DNA from: Opitutaceae bacterium
GTDB lineage: Bacteria > Verrucomicrobiota > Verrucomicrobiia > Opitutales > Opitutaceae
Reading direction: 5' to 3'
NCBI GenBank assembly: GCA_028284385.1
Contig: JANQRT010000024.1
Span: 62,001-126,000 of the forward strand
Length of the DNA stretch: 64,000 nt
The position numbers and the translations under genes are program-made. Below are positions 63,294 through 64,000 of the stretch, in pieces (position 1 is the first letter of the stretch; the number at the start of each line of letters is the position of its first letter). The notes under the pieces were generated by a model. It did no database searches. It was given only the letters and a program-made list of their open reading frames with translations, and had not been told where the DNA came from.

Positions 63294-63838
63294 TTATGGG
63301 CAACTCGCTGCAGGTTGCTCAGATCGTATTCGCGCTGCTTCAATTCGCTTACGAGGCCTTCATAGCGATCATCCGAGATCGCCGATTGACGACTCATGAT
63401 CCAGGCGAGTTTCTTGTTGGGATTTCCAATAATGGTGTAATCGTATTCGTCATCTACATACACGATATAGTAAGGGGCATTTATTACTCCGAAAAATCGC
63501 ATTCGCCACTCGGCATTCGTTTTTTCGTCGTAAACCGTAGCCACAGGATTAAACGTTTTTTCGGGACCGTCGTGTCCTCCCTTACGAAAACGATAGGTGG
63601 TTAGAATCCTGCCGCCCTTGCCTATTTCATAGGACTCCGTGGCATCGAAGGCGTTTTTGTCAATAGCCGTAGGCGTGTAGCCATGCACGTACCACAAGCC
63701 CATAAAACGCTCAAGATCCACAAATTCGGCTAGCTTCTGATTTGGCTTCTCAGGGGCTCTTGGACCCAAACAACCCGAAAAAGCTAGAAGGCAGCCTATG
63801 ATAATTAGTATCGAAAATATAATTACAAAAGTTTTCAT
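63290..63838 (-). CDS. Bacterial lipocalin (Blc-type lipoprotein)
   Basis: A 182-residue outer-membrane-type lipoprotein: signal MKTFVIIFSILIIIGCLLAF with lipobox Cys23. Lipocalin motif 1 is DLERFMGLWYVHGYTPT (G-x-W), motif 2 lies around YDYTIIGNPNKKLAWIMSR (the usual N-P-x-x-x-Y-x-W-I-L-S-R). It binds phospholipids or fatty acids in the envelope. Its ATG overlaps the stop of the MFS-like gene by one base step (ATGA), and the SRPBCC gene overlaps its own stop, so all three form one operon. Confidence 0.92.
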   Translation of the reverse strand: MKTFVIIFSILIIIGCLLAFSGCLGPRAPEKPNQKLAEFVDLERFMGLWYVHGYTPTAIDKNAFDATESYEIGKGGRILTTYRFRKGGHDGPEKTFNPVATVYDEKTNAEWRMRFFGVINAPYYIVYVDDEYDYTIIGNPNKKLAWIMSRQSAISDDRYEGLVSELKQREYDLSNLQRVAHK

Positions 63839-64000
63839 TTTATTTCAATTTTCCCTATTGTTTTAAGAACTAGAACTCGATTGGCTCGCAGAATGAAGTA
63901 GCATCCCACGGCAAAGAAAAGGGCCACGCCCGGTCCAAAAGTCCAGGCAATCGCCGTCTGTGTGGAGGCAGCCTGCTCCAAGGTGCCCTCCTTGAATCCG
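63835..64000 (-). CDS. MFS-type sugar:cation symporter, C-terminal end (cut by window edge)
   Basis: The last 54 codons of a membrane transporter. The translation GFKEGTLEQAASTQTAIAWT continues FGPGVALFFAVGCYFILRAN and ends KIEIK. The pattern A-x-Q-T/S-x-x-A-I-A-W-x-x-G-P is like the last helix of glycoside-pentoside-hexuronide:cation symporters (MFS_2). Its stop overlaps the lipocalin start. The bulk of the protein lies beyond 64000. Confidence 0.72.
   Translation of the reverse strand, partial: GFKEGTLEQAASTQTAIAWTFGPGVALFFAVGCYFILRANRVLVLKTIGKIEIK

Overview
The window looks like a chromosomal segment of a Verrucomicrobiota bacterium, probably Opitutae/Puniceicoccales-like. The main support is a 51-residue small basic protein of the Chlamydiae/Verrucomicrobia type (23849-24004) and tandem orphan MacB/FtsX-like permeases (ADOP family) headed by a PadR regulator. 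Other support is a paralogous EF-G of the EF-G-2 type, a GH106-like glycosidase, a moderate GC content, and palindromic intergenic repeats of a style I associate with this phylum (recollection, not searched). Most genes lie on the minus strand. No rRNA, tRNA, CRISPR array, transposase, integrase or prophage genes were seen.

Layout. 1-7315 (minus): 5' end of uvrB, a Na+/dicarboxylate symporter, a HAD hydrolase, a coiled-coil membrane protein, cysC, a TPR-type protein, an ABC-2 permease with its ATPase, and acylphosphatase. 7536-9082 (plus): two unassigned proteins, the second resembling a diverged ECF sigma factor. 9131-23371 (minus): universal stress protein, glgC, a small HTH protein, cysN and cysD, an aminotransferase, then a housekeeping run ftsH-tilS-serS-GT9-trmL-thrH-smpB-rpoZ. 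23482-24004 (plus): cutA and the small basic protein, closed by a good terminator. 24083-26909 (minus): M23 peptidase, a SecD-head-like lipoprotein and a HemW-like protein. 27001-32431 (plus): a TIG lipoprotein, a TPP riboswitch with thiC, a composite palindromic repeat and a GH106-like enzyme. 32444-35554 (minus): small secreted protein, SMP-30 lactonase, alpha/beta hydrolase, DJ-1/PfpI protein.

35648-41408 (minus) is a padR-ADOP-ADOP array. A 20-codon padR remnant lies between the two permease genes, showing that the unit padR+ADOP was duplicated and then eroded. The divergent gene at 41674 encodes a membrane protein built like a histidine kinase, but the phospho-acceptor His is replaced by Gln and there is no ATPase domain. 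Then come EF-G-2, an AlkZ-related protein, a DapA-family lyase, a small ORF, a Gfo/Idh/MocA oxidoreductase, a third ADOP permease, a NatAB-like ABC exporter, a TctC-type binding protein and an IlvD/Edd-type dehydratase. 56944-59187 encodes an unusual Arg/Ser-rich secreted protein with a C-terminal TPR region, followed by a PAS-PAS hybrid histidine kinase. The right edge holds an aldo/keto reductase and a translationally coupled SRPBCC-lipocalin-MFS operon that runs off the window.

Sulfate activation is covered by cysD/cysN (ATP sulfurylase) and a separate cysC (APS kinase). thiC starts thiamine pyrimidine synthesis under a TPP riboswitch. The most unusual items are the padR-ADOP duplication, the pseudo-histidine kinase, the sigma-like protein, the SecD-head lipoprotein and the RS-rich protein. 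No complete and clearly new multi-gene defence or biosynthetic system is visible.
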